The notes beneath the pieces are model-generated. The model saw nothing but the letters and a program-made list of their open reading frames with translations, ran no database searches and had not been told where the DNA came from. A stretch of DNA of 8,934 nt from Micavibrio_C sp964577255 (GTDB lineage Bacteria > Pseudomonadota > Alphaproteobacteria > Micavibrionales > Micavibrionaceae): contig CAZNYM010000059.1 in NCBI GenBank assembly GCA_964577255.1, positions 1 through 8,934 of the forward strand, written 5' to 3'. A program made the position numbers and the translations under genes. Of the stretch, positions 1 through 6,241 are shown piece by piece; the stretch's first letter is position 1, and every line of letters starts with the position of its first letter.

Positions 1-1
1 C

Positions 2-2971
2 GAGGTGATCCGCGAGCACCCGGTGCTGCTCAACCGCGCGCCGACGCTGCACCGCTTGGGCATTCAGGCGTTCGAGCCCGTGCTGATCGAAGGCAAGGCG
101 ATCCAGCTGCACCCGCTGGTCTGCTCGGCCTTCAACGCCGACTTCGACGGTGACCAGATGGCGGTCCACGTGCCGCTCAGCCTCGAAGCCCAGCTCGAAG
201 CGCGCGTGCTGATGATGTCGACCAACAACATCCTCTCGCCCGCCAACGGCAAGCCGATCATCGTGCCGTCGCAGGATATCGTGCTGGGCCTGTATTATCT
301 GTCAGTCCAGCTGGAAAACCAGCCGGGCGAAGGCATGGTCTTTCGCGATGTGGGCGAGATCCAGCACGCGCTCGAAGCCAAGGTCGTCACGTTGCACAGC
401 AAGATCAAGTGCCGCTACAAAACGATTGATTCCGAAGGCAAGCCCATCACGGTGCTGGTCAGCTCCACCCCCGGCCGCATGCTGATGTCGGAACTGTTCC
501 CTCGCCACCGCAAGCTGCCGTTCGATCTGATCAACACGGTGCTGACCAAAAAGGAAATCACCAACCTGATCGACACCGTCTACCGCCATTGCGGCCAGAA
601 GGAAACGGTCATCTTCTGCGACCGCATGATGAAGCTCGGCTTCCGTCACGCCTGCGTCGCCGGCATTTCCTTCGGCAAGGACGATCTCATCATTCCCGCC
701 GCCAAGGAAACGCTGGTCAGCGAGGCTGAAAGAAAGGTCAAGGAATTCGAGCAGCAATATCTCGACGGCCTGATCACCAAGGGTGAAAAATACAACAAGG
801 TGGTCGACATCTGGTCGCGCTGCACCGACGATGTTGCCGATGCCATGATGAAAGGCATCTCGAGCATGAGCGGCAAGCCGAACGCCGTTTACATGATGGC
901 CCATTCCGGCGCCCGCGGCTCGGCCGCCCAGATCCGCCAGCTGGCGGGCATGCGCGGCCTGATGGCCAAGCCCTCGGGTGAAATCATCGAAACGCCGATC
1001 ATTTCGAACTTCAAGGAAGGCCTTTCGGTTCTCGAATACTTCAACTCCACCCACGGCGCTCGTAAGGGCCTGGCCGATACCGCCCTGAAAACGGCGAACT
1101 CGGGCTACCTGACCCGCCGCCTGGTTGACGTGGCGCAGGACGCCATCATCACCCAGGACGATTGCGGTACCGAGCACGGCATCAGCCTGCGCGCGGTGAT
1201 GAGCGGCGCCGATGTCGTCGTTTCTCTGGGCGAACGCGTTCTGGGCCGCACGGCGGCCCTGCCTGTGAAAAACCCGCTGACGGGCGAAACTATCGTCGCC
1301 TCCGGCGAACTGATCGACGAAGTGAAAGCCGAAGCGATCGAAACCGCCGGTATTGACAGCATCAAGGTCCGTTCGGTCCTGACTTGCGATACGGCGGCCG
1401 GCATCTGCGCCAAATGCTACGGGCGCGATCTCGCCCGCGGCGCGATGGTCAACGCCGGCGAAGCGGTCGGCGTCATGGCGGCGCAATCGATCGGCGAACC
1501 GGGCACGCAGCTGACGATGCGTACCTTCCACATCGGCGGCGCGGCGCAGAAGGGCGCCGAGAAGTCGTCGGTTGAATCGCCCGTCGACGGCAAAATCGAA
1601 ATCCGTCACCACAACGTGGTGAAGAACTCGGAAGGCGTCACCATCGTCATGGGCCGCAACACCGAAATCGTGGTCAAGGACGGCAAGGGCGCCGAGAAAA
1701 TGGCGCACCGCCTGCCTTACGGCGCGCGCCTGCTCACGGAAGACGGCGGCAAGGTCAAGGCCGGCCAGAAGCTGGCCGAATGGGATCCGTACACCATCCC
1801 GATCATCACCGAGAAAGATGGCGTGGCGCATTTCTTCGACCTAGTCGAAGGCGTGTCGCTGTCTGAAAAAATGGACGAAGCCACCGGCTTGTCCTCCAAG
1901 GTCGTGATCGACTGGCGTTCCCAGCCCAAGGGCGGCGAGCTCAAGCCCCGCATCGCCCTGCTGGACAAGAAAGACCAGATCATCAAGCTGCCTAACGGTC
2001 TGCCGGCGAACTACTATATGTCGGTCGACTCGATCCTGTCGGTTGAAAACGGCCAGGACGTTAAAGCCGGCGACATCGTAGCCCGTATCCCGCGCGAAAC
2101 ATCGAAGACGCGCGATATTACCGGTGGTCTGCCGCGCGTGGCCGAACTGTTCGAAGCCCGCCGTCCGAAGGATTTCGCGATCATCTCCGAAATCGACGGC
2201 CAGGTGGAATTCGGCAAGGACTACAAGTCCAAACGCCGCCTGATTGTGAAACCGGTCGACAAGGGCGAAGAGCCGCGCGAATACCTGATCCCCAAAGGCC
2301 GCCACCTGGCGGTGCACGAGGGCGATTTTGTCCGCAAGGGAGATCCGCTGCTCGACGGCGCCATGGTGCCGCACGACATCCTGGATGTGATGGGCGTCGA
2401 GGCTCTGGCCGAATACCTCATCAACGAGATCCAGGACGTCTACCGTCTGCAGGGCGTGAAGATCAACGACAAGCACATCGAAGTGATCACCAGGCAGATG
2501 CTGCAGAAAGTCGAAGTGATGCAGCCCGGCGATACCACCTTCCTGACGGGTGAACAGGTCGACCGCGATGAGTTCGATCTGACGAACGAGCGCGCCATGC
2601 AGCAGGGCAAGCGTCCCGCTGCCGGCAAGCCGGTTCTGCAGGGCATCACCAAAGCCTCTCTGCAGACGCGTTCCTTCATCTCGGCCGCGTCGTTCCAGGA
2701 GACCACGCGTGTCCTGACCGAAGCCGCAACGCAAGGCAAGGTCGACAACCTGATTGGTCTGAAGGAAAACGTGATCGTGGGCCGTCTGATTCCAGCGGGC
2801 ACTGGTTCGTATATCAATAAGATCAAACGCCTGGCCGCCGAGCGCGACCGCATTGCGCTTGCCGCCCAGCAGCAGGCGGCCGCCCTAGCCCAGAGCGAGG
2901 ATCAGGCTGTTGCCGCTGAAGCTCCCGCCGAGGACGCCGCGCCCAAGCGCAGCCGCGCTGCGGCGGGCTGA
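2..2971 (+). CDS. rpoC: DNA-directed RNA polymerase subunit beta' (RpoC), 5'-truncated by the window edge
   Basis: This is the catalytic beta' subunit of RNA polymerase. The reading frame is open from base 2, so the GTG at 5 is an internal valine and not a start; by E. coli numbering roughly the first 410 residues lie outside the window. Residues here are counted from base 5. The catalytic loop NADFDGDQ is at 44-51, with the Mg2+-binding aspartates D46, D48 and D50. The bridge helix (GARGSAAQIRQLAGMRGLMA) starts near 302. The second zinc site is C387, C461, C468 and C471. The trigger-helix motif MRTFHIGG is at 505-512, followed by the roughly 190-residue insertion (about 515-700) that interrupts the trigger loop in proteobacteria. 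The conserved C-terminal motif GLKENVIVGRLIPAGTG lies near 2755-2806. All key residues are intact. The protein ends in a low-complexity Ala/Glu/Lys tail, a region that varies in the family. rpoB should lie just upstream. The stop codon is 20 bases before a strong terminator. Confidence 0.99.
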   Translation, partial: EVIREHPVLLNRAPTLHRLGIQAFEPVLIEGKAIQLHPLVCSAFNADFDGDQMAVHVPLSLEAQLEARVLMMSTNNILSPANGKPIIVPSQDIVLGLYYLSVQLENQPGEGMVFRDVGEIQHALEAKVVTLHSKIKCRYKTIDSEGKPITVLVSSTPGRMLMSELFPRHRKLPFDLINTVLTKKEITNLIDTVYRHCGQKETVIFCDRMMKLGFRHACVAGISFGKDDLIIPAAKETLVSEAERKVKEFEQQYLDGLITKGEKYNKVVDIWSRCTDDVADAMMKGISSMSGKPNAVYMMAHSGARGSAAQIRQLAGMRGLMAKPSGEIIETPIISNFKEGLSVLEYFNSTHGARKGLADTALKTANSGYLTRRLVDVAQDAIITQDDCGTEHGISLRAVMSGADVVVSLGERVLGRTAALPVKNPLTGETIVASGELIDEVKAEAIETAGIDSIKVRSVLTCDTAAGICAKCYGRDLARGAMVNAGEAVGVMAAQSIGEPGTQLTMRTFHIGGAAQKGAEKSSVESPVDGKIEIRHHNVVKNSEGVTIVMGRNTEIVVKDGKGAEKMAHRLPYGARLLTEDGGKVKAGQKLAEWDPYTIPIITEKDGVAHFFDLVEGVSLSEKMDEATGLSSKVVIDWRSQPKGGELKPRIALLDKKDQIIKLPNGLPANYYMSVDSILSVENGQDVKAGDIVARIPRETSKTRDITGGLPRVAELFEARRPKDFAIISEIDGQVEFGKDYKSKRRLIVKPVDKGEEPREYLIPKGRHLAVHEGDFVRKGDPLLDGAMVPHDILDVMGVEALAEYLINEIQDVYRLQGVKINDKHIEVITRQMLQKVEVMQPGDTTFLTGEQVDRDEFDLTNERAMQQGKRPAAGKPVLQGITKASLQTRSFISAASFQETTRVLTEAATQGKVDNLIGLKENVIVGRLIPAGTGSYINKIKRLAAERDRIALAAQQQAAALAQSEDQAVAAEAPAEDAAPKRSRAAAG

Positions 2972-2991
2972 TCCGACCGGAAAGAGTTTGG

Positions 2992-3022
2992 AAAAGAGCC
3001 CCGGCCAGGGGCTCTTTTTTTT
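2992..3022 (+). terminator. Intrinsic terminator of the rpoBC operon
   Basis: A perfect 11-bp stem (AAAAGAGCCCC at 2992-3002 with GGGGCTCTTTT at 3008-3018) closes a 5-nt loop. It runs into eight consecutive T residues at 3015-3022. It lies 20 bases after the rpoC stop codon. This is a textbook Rho-independent terminator and shows that rpoC transcription is meant to end here, before the inserted genes and the str operon. Confidence 0.95.
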
Positions 3023-3048
3023 GACACTAACGCCAGATTCTGTTAACT
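3021..3048 (+). promoter_or_regulatory. Possible promoter for the small membrane protein gene
   Basis: A perfect -35 consensus TTGACA occupies 3021-3026; its first two T residues are the last two of the rpoC terminator T-tract. The -10 is weak: TTAACT at 3043-3048 with a 16-base spacer, or TAACTC at 3044-3049 with 17 bases and an upstream TG as in an extended -10. Either would start transcription only a few bases before the ATG at 3058, giving an almost leaderless mRNA. The call rests on the -35 match and the position; the -10 is poor. Confidence 0.4.
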
Positions 3049-3057
3049 CAAGGTCCT

Positions 3058-3738
3058 ATGGGCAGAAGAATTCTCGTTCAAAACGGCCCCAATCGGCCTT
3101 CATTTATGTTTCGGCTGGGCGCTATGGCGCTGGCGCCGGGTATGGTCGTCGGGGGCATGGCGGCTTCCCTTTACGGGCTTGTGGGATTTGCCGGCTTTCT
3201 GGCTGTGGCGGCGCTCGGTGTTCCCGTTGTTGCTGTGGGGCTCATCAGAAGGAGCCGCCGCATGACGGCCATCGGGGCGGCGATGATGTCCGCCGGCGCC
3301 GCCGCCTTCGCCGGTTACGGGCTGGTACTGGGCTTCGGTGCGACGCTGACAGTGGCTACGCCGCTCATAGGAGGGGTCGCTGCCGCCTCGGTGCTTTTGG
3401 GCGCGGCGCTCACCGGCTATGTCGCCGCTGAAAAATACAACAACCGTCTGAACCGGCCGGAAGAAGCTAAAGACTGGGGCCGGACCTTTGTCATGAATGC
3501 CGGCACCACTCTGGCCGGGACCTGCCTCGGAACGACCTTGTCCTTCTCTCTCTCTTACGCCGATGCCTGCGGCGCCTTCCGCTCAAGTGCCGAACAGAAA
3601 AACGCGCGCTCTACCGTGGCCGGCATTCCAGAACCGGAACCTTTCCCGGATAAGCACAGCTCATACATCCTTGCGGACTCTGCTCCGCCAAAGCGCGGCA
3701 AGCATTCCCGCGAGCAGAACCGCAAGCCCGCCTTGTGA
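3058..3738 (+). CDS. Hypothetical small Ala/Gly-rich membrane protein (226 aa)
   Basis: I do not recognise this protein. It is 226 residues long and dominated by Ala, Gly, Leu and Val. Likely membrane segments lie at about 20-38, 40-63, 70-92, 94-122 and 148-167. Arg-rich turns such as IRRSRR (63-68) fit the cytoplasmic side. A soluble stretch follows the fourth segment (about 123-147, charged, with EKYNNRLNRPEEAKDW). The C-terminal tail (about 172-226) is hydrophilic, rich in Pro, Lys and Arg, and carries no motif I know. The ATG at 3058 has AAGG at 3050-3053 as a weak ribosome binding site; the alternative ATG at 3106 has none. The gene sits alone between the rpoC terminator and a convergent gene. 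Its last 25 codons plus the stop are antisense to the end of that gene, and no terminator is evident. Codon choice in the hydrophobic part looks like normal coding sequence. The true C-terminus and even the gene itself are less certain than the neighbours. Confidence 0.6.
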   Translation: MGRRILVQNGPNRPSFMFRLGAMALAPGMVVGGMAASLYGLVGFAGFLAVAALGVPVVAVGLIRRSRRMTAIGAAMMSAGAAAFAGYGLVLGFGATLTVATPLIGGVAAASVLLGAALTGYVAAEKYNNRLNRPEEAKDWGRTFVMNAGTTLAGTCLGTTLSFSLSYADACGAFRSSAEQKNARSTVAGIPEPEPFPDKHSSYILADSAPPKRGKHSREQNRKPAL

Positions 3739-5472
3739 TACGCGCCACCCCAGCCGCTCGCCCGCCAGCGGACGGTGCCGCAGCTCCACCGTGCCGGCAC
3801 CGCCGGGATAATCGATCAGCATCTCGCCGCTGTCGGGAACGGCGCGGATGGTCAGCACTGTGTCCGTTTCGGCGATCCGGGCTTCCCACGTGGGGAAGGC
3901 GAACTGGCGTATCTTCACGGTGCCGGGGCTTGCTTCCTCTATCCTGAATCTGAAGCCATGGGGCATTTTTTCAATGTCTATGGGCCGGGCCGGATCCGAA
4001 AGCAGCATCACTTTCGGGTAAGCGGGAGTGCTCAGGATTTCAGGGTATGTCAACGTGACGTTTCGCGGGACATAGCAGTCGAAATACTCCCCGCGGGCGA
4101 TGATCAGTTCCGCCTCGGCAACCGTGTGGGTTTTCTTGAGCAGGGAGAAAGCGACAACCTGCATCATCGCCACGCCGTAAATGCACAGGGCCATAGCTAA
4201 AAGAAACGAGGCCTTGAAGGATGGAAATTTTTCCCGATAAAGCAGATAACGTGCCGTCATGTAAGCCAGCGCCAGCTCGGTCACCATGAACAAGCGCCAG
4301 GGAAACTGGATTCGTTCAATGACGGGCAGGATGTTCCAAAGCGGCAGAGAAAGCGCCGACATGAAAAACAGCGCGCCGCCCGCGCACATGATCCACATAT
4401 GATTTTCAAGCTGCTTCTCCTGCTTTTGCAGCAGGCGCCACAAGGCCCAGACTAAAAAGCTTTGCGCCAGCGCGGAAAAAGTCAGCAGCCGCAGGAAGAA
4501 CCAGAATTTCGCATCGCTGCAGGCCAGGCACAAAAGCCAGTTGCGTGGGTCGAATTTGCCGGTCCAGGCCCTTTCCTGAAAAATGTAATCGCTCATGGAA
4601 AGCGCCGTGATCATATAGCCGCCGCAAAGCGCGAATCCAATCAGCAGACCGAATGACGTCATTAAAAAGGGCGTGGCGTTCCTGCGGTACAAACTTTGCA
4701 AAGAGGCATAAAGCACGAACAGGGGTGTGGCGAACATAAAGGCCGGTATGGCGCTCAGGATCAGGCCCGCATAGGAAACAGCAACTGCCAGCCACGCCCA
4801 GTTTTTCGTGCGCGTCTGGCGTATGGACAGCAATATGAGCGGAAGCCATATATATGCCATCAGCTCCGTTATGGTGCCGCGGTTATAAACATCGATCATC
4901 AGGTGATAGGGCGCCAGCGCGTAAGCCAAAGCACCGCAGAAAGCGATTTTTCTTTCAAAATCCTGCCGCAGCCAGGCATAGGCGCATAATGACGACAGCG
5001 CGAAAGCGAAGCCGAGACCCAGGCCCAGAATGCGCATGTCCGACAGCTTGAAAAAACTCAGCATGTCGATCAGAGCAAGGAAATAAAAAGGAAGCGGGGA
5101 GTAATAATAAAGGACGGGCGCCCCCAGGCCGTTATTGAAGCTGTCCATCCAGCGGGGATATAGCGTTCCGGAGAAAAGCTGCTGCGAGAAATCCTTGTAA
5201 AGCAGCAGGGCATAGGCGCGGTCATGGGAATCGAGTGCGCCCAGAGCCAGCAGCGGCAGGCAGGCCGCCAGGCCGACGAGGAACAGCGACAGCACAGGAC
5301 GGCGGGTTAAGGTACTGATTATTTTTGACATAATTATAAAAGGGCGGGGTAATATCCAAAAACTCATGAGCGGCTGGCTAAAGCCCGCAAATGGCACTAT
5401 CGCATATCGGGCTTTTCGTGGAAACCAAGGCAGAAGTAAGAATATATATTTACATAATATAATAAACTCCAT
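3661..5472 (-). CDS. Multi-pass membrane protein, PTPS-related / GT-C glycosyltransferase-like (603 aa)
   Basis: This is a polytopic membrane protein that resembles the '6-pyruvoyl-tetrahydropterin synthase-related' membrane family. Despite that name the family looks like a GT-C-fold glycosyltransferase, the type that moves sugars from lipid carriers on the outer face of the inner membrane. Visible signs are a first membrane segment (about 59-80) followed by an Asp-x-His loop (D81, H83). Next come YPRW (105-108), GAPVLYYYSPLPFY (117-130), the APYH...RGTITE block (187-203), many further hydrophobic helices to about 445, and QFPWR (389-393). An extracytoplasmic C-terminal domain (about 450-575) and a last membrane helix (about 581-595) with a basic tail complete it. 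Acceptor and donor are unknown. The ATG at 5472 has GGGAG five bases upstream. ATGs at 5367 (568 aa) and 5331 (556 aa) lack a ribosome binding site, but the last fits the usual family N-terminus better. GC content is lower than in rpoC (26/60 at 4201-4260 against 43/60 at 1201-1260), which may hint at a different origin. It is transcribed against its neighbours and seems a stand-alone gene. Confidence 0.85.
   Translation of the reverse strand: MEFIILCKYIFLLLPWFPRKARYAIVPFAGFSQPLMSFWILPRPFIIMSKIISTLTRRPVLSLFLVGLAACLPLLALGALDSHDRAYALLLYKDFSQQLFSGTLYPRWMDSFNNGLGAPVLYYYSPLPFYFLALIDMLSFFKLSDMRILGLGLGFAFALSSLCAYAWLRQDFERKIAFCGALAYALAPYHLMIDVYNRGTITELMAYIWLPLILLSIRQTRTKNWAWLAVAVSYAGLILSAIPAFMFATPLFVLYASLQSLYRRNATPFLMTSFGLLIGFALCGGYMITALSMSDYIFQERAWTGKFDPRNWLLCLACSDAKFWFFLRLLTFSALAQSFLVWALWRLLQKQEKQLENHMWIMCAGGALFFMSALSLPLWNILPVIERIQFPWRLFMVTELALAYMTARYLLYREKFPSFKASFLLAMALCIYGVAMMQVVAFSLLKKTHTVAEAELIIARGEYFDCYVPRNVTLTYPEILSTPAYPKVMLLSDPARPIDIEKMPHGFRFRIEEASPGTVKIRQFAFPTWEARIAETDTVLTIRAVPDSGEMLIDYPGGAGTVELRHRPLAGERLGWRVSQGGLAVLLAGMLAALWRSRVRKDV
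3773..3802. repeat. Inverted repeat, 8-bp arms, possible RNA hairpin
   Basis: CGGTGCCG (3773-3780) and CGGCACCG (3795-3802) are perfect inverted copies with a 14-base loop. The repeat lies 35 bases after the stop of the small plus-strand gene and inside the C-terminal coding region of the convergent membrane protein. There is no T-tract, so it is not a classical terminator. It could still slow convergent transcription, or be a chance product of GC-rich codons. Confidence 0.3.
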
Positions 5473-5564
5473 AGCTACTCCCGCGCGGAAAGGTGGACGG
5501 GAAGCGGGCTCGAGGGGTTGCCCTGACAGGGTTTTACGTTCCTGTGGGCTTCTGAAAATCGTCG
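5473..5564. other. Divergent intergenic region upstream of the str promoter
   Basis: No gene is seen here. It separates the 5' end of the minus-strand membrane protein from the -35 box of the str operon promoter. It contains an 11-bp palindrome CCCTGACAGGG (5521-5531) followed by TTTT, and the left arm of the inverted repeat described separately. I found no convincing -35/-10 pair on the minus strand for the membrane protein gene. The most AT-rich stretch nearby (about 5440-5467) lies inside its longest possible coding frame, so its promoter could be there if translation starts at 5367 or 5331. Confidence 0.5.
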
Positions 5565-5579
5565 TTGACTTTACGATTT
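5556..5579. promoter_or_regulatory. Inverted repeat flanking the -35 box, candidate operator
   Basis: AAATCGT (5556-5562) and ACGATTT (5573-5579) are perfect 7-bp inverted arms with a 10-base spacer. The spacer contains the TTGACT -35 box of the str promoter. The arms are centred 17 bp apart, a geometry common for dimeric DNA-binding proteins. The regulator is unknown; the symmetry is seen directly and the role is inferred. Confidence 0.4.
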
Positions 5580-5593
5580 CTTAACTGTAGATT
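5565..5593 (+). promoter_or_regulatory. Sigma70-type promoter of the str operon (rpsL-rpsG-fusA-tuf)
   Basis: The -35 box TTGACT (5565-5570, 5 of 6 consensus) is followed by an optimal 17-base spacer and the -10 box TAGATT (5588-5593, 4 of 6 consensus). The expected transcription start is near 5600, about 245 bases before the rpsL start codon. It is the best promoter match I found in the gene-free stretch. It is also needed functionally, because the rpoC terminator and a minus-strand gene separate rpsL from any upstream plus-strand promoter of the rpoBC operon. Confidence 0.7.
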
Positions 5594-5599
5594 GCCCGC

Positions 5600-5845
5600 G
5601 TTTAAAGGATGGGCTGGCTGTAGGCCCCTGTTTTTGCCCCACAAAGGCTTAAAAACAGCGGCTTAGACGCGGCTCAGTGCTTCAAAAAAATGAAGCAGGC
5701 TTGGCGATACATCGTGTCCCTCACTCAGGGAACCCGCAAAGCGGACCGCCTCCCGGCGGCGCAGATAGGGGTTCTCCGCCATGGGCGCGCTGCCAGATAA
5801 GTCACCATCCGCAACAACATGTGAAGAGAAGAAAAGGGCGCGCTG
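5600..5845 (+). promoter_or_regulatory. Long structured 5' leader of the rpsL transcript
   Basis: About 245 nt lie between the predicted transcription start and rpsL. Possible RNA helices seen by eye are: GGGCT (5611-5615) with GGCCC (5623-5627), one G-U pair, followed closely by five T residues (5631-5635); CTGTTTTT (5628-5635) with AAAAACAG (5651-5658), extended by GCC/GGC; TGCTTCA (5678-5684) with TGAAGCA (5691-5697) around a loop of six A; TCCCT (5717-5721) with AGGGA (5727-5731); and CCGCC (5746-5750) with GGCGG (5755-5759). Ribosomal protein operons are often controlled through their leaders by a ribosomal protein binding the mRNA. I do not recognise this leader as any described class. 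Confidence 0.45.
5690..5800 (+). other. Tiny leader ORF, 36 codons, doubtful
   Basis: An ATG at 5690 opens a 36-residue basic frame ending in TAA at 5798-5800. There is no ribosome binding site, and two bases of its start codon lie in the stem of the 5678-5697 hairpin. A frame of this length is expected often by chance. It is noted because it overlaps the start of the next tiny ORF, which in turn overlaps rpsL. Confidence 0.12.
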
Positions 5846-5846
5846 A
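5781..5846 (+). other. Tiny ORF (21 codons) overlapping the rpsL start, possible leader peptide
   Basis: The ATG at 5781 is preceded by AGGGG at 5767-5771 (9-base spacing). The frame encodes 21 residues, hydrophilic and ending in a run of Glu, Lys and Arg. Its TGA (5844-5846) shares one base with the rpsL ATG (5846-5848) as TGATG, the classical arrangement for translational coupling. No homologue is known to me, and an ORF this short can arise by chance, so it is a candidate only. Confidence 0.25.
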
Positions 5847-6229
5847 TGCCAACGATACAGCAATTGATTCGCAAGCCGCGGGCCAAAGGTGGCCGCAAGG
5901 CGATGAAGCAGAAGAAGAACAAAGCGCTGAAGGGCAACCCGCAGCGCCGCGGCGTCTGCACGCGTGTTTATACCACGACCCCGAAAAAGCCGAACTCGGC
6001 CCTGCGTAAAGTCGCCAAGGTGCGCCTGACTACCGGCCAGGAAGTCATCTGCTACATCCCCGGCGAAGGCCACAACCTGCAGGAGCACTCGGTGGTTCTG
6101 GTACGCGGCGGCCGTGTGAAAGACCTTCCCGGTGTTCGCTATCACATCCTGCGCGGTTCGCTCGATACCCAGGGCGTCAAAGACCGCAAGCAGAGCCGTT
6201 CCCTCTATGGCGCCAAGCGGCCGAAATAA
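5846..6229 (+). CDS. rpsL: 30S ribosomal protein S12
   Basis: S12 sits at the decoding centre of the small subunit, where it controls accuracy and contacts EF-Tu and EF-G. The 127-residue product has the family signatures TTTPKKPNSALRK (43-55), GEGHNLQEHS (73-82) and KDLPGVRYH (92-100). K47 and K92 match E. coli K43 and K88 (numbered with Met), the sites where streptomycin-resistance changes usually occur. Both are wild type, so no such resistance is predicted from S12. D93 is the aspartate that RimO methylthiolates in many bacteria. The N-terminal tail (about 11-36) is four residues longer than in E. coli and very Lys/Gly-rich, with ALKGNPQRRG in place of the ALEACPQKRG of E. coli. The ribosome binding site AAGGG (5834-5838) lies 7 bases before the ATG. 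It is the first gene of the str operon, 12 bases before rpsG. Confidence 0.99.
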   Translation: MPTIQQLIRKPRAKGGRKAMKQKKNKALKGNPQRRGVCTRVYTTTPKKPNSALRKVAKVRLTTGQEVICYIPGEGHNLQEHSVVLVRGGRVKDLPGVRYHILRGSLDTQGVKDRKQSRSLYGAKRPK

Positions 6230-6241
6230 GGAGTCCTGTAA

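Noticed and set aside
5..7. GTG at position 5 as the start of rpoC
   Set aside because: The frame is open from base 2, and the protein begins in the middle of the conserved region before the catalytic loop, so this is an internal valine of a truncated gene.
302..1831. Long open frame of 509 codons on the minus strand inside rpoC
   Set aside because: It is fully antisense to highly conserved rpoC domains, is rich in His/Arg/Asp/Ala as expected from reading GC-rich codons in reverse, and has no recognisable domain.
1841..2734. Open frame of 297 codons on the minus strand inside rpoC
   Set aside because: Antisense shadow of the conserved rpoC C-terminal half with the same skewed composition and no family features.
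5521..5535. CCCTGACAGGG followed by TTTT as a terminator
   Set aside because: The stem is only four or five pairs with a one to three base loop, and no plus-strand gene ends upstream that would need it.
5609..5623. Four-codon ORF (MGWL) at the start of the rpsL leader
   Set aside because: It is too short, its AAAGG is too close to the ATG to serve as a ribosome binding site, and the sequence is better explained as part of a hairpin.
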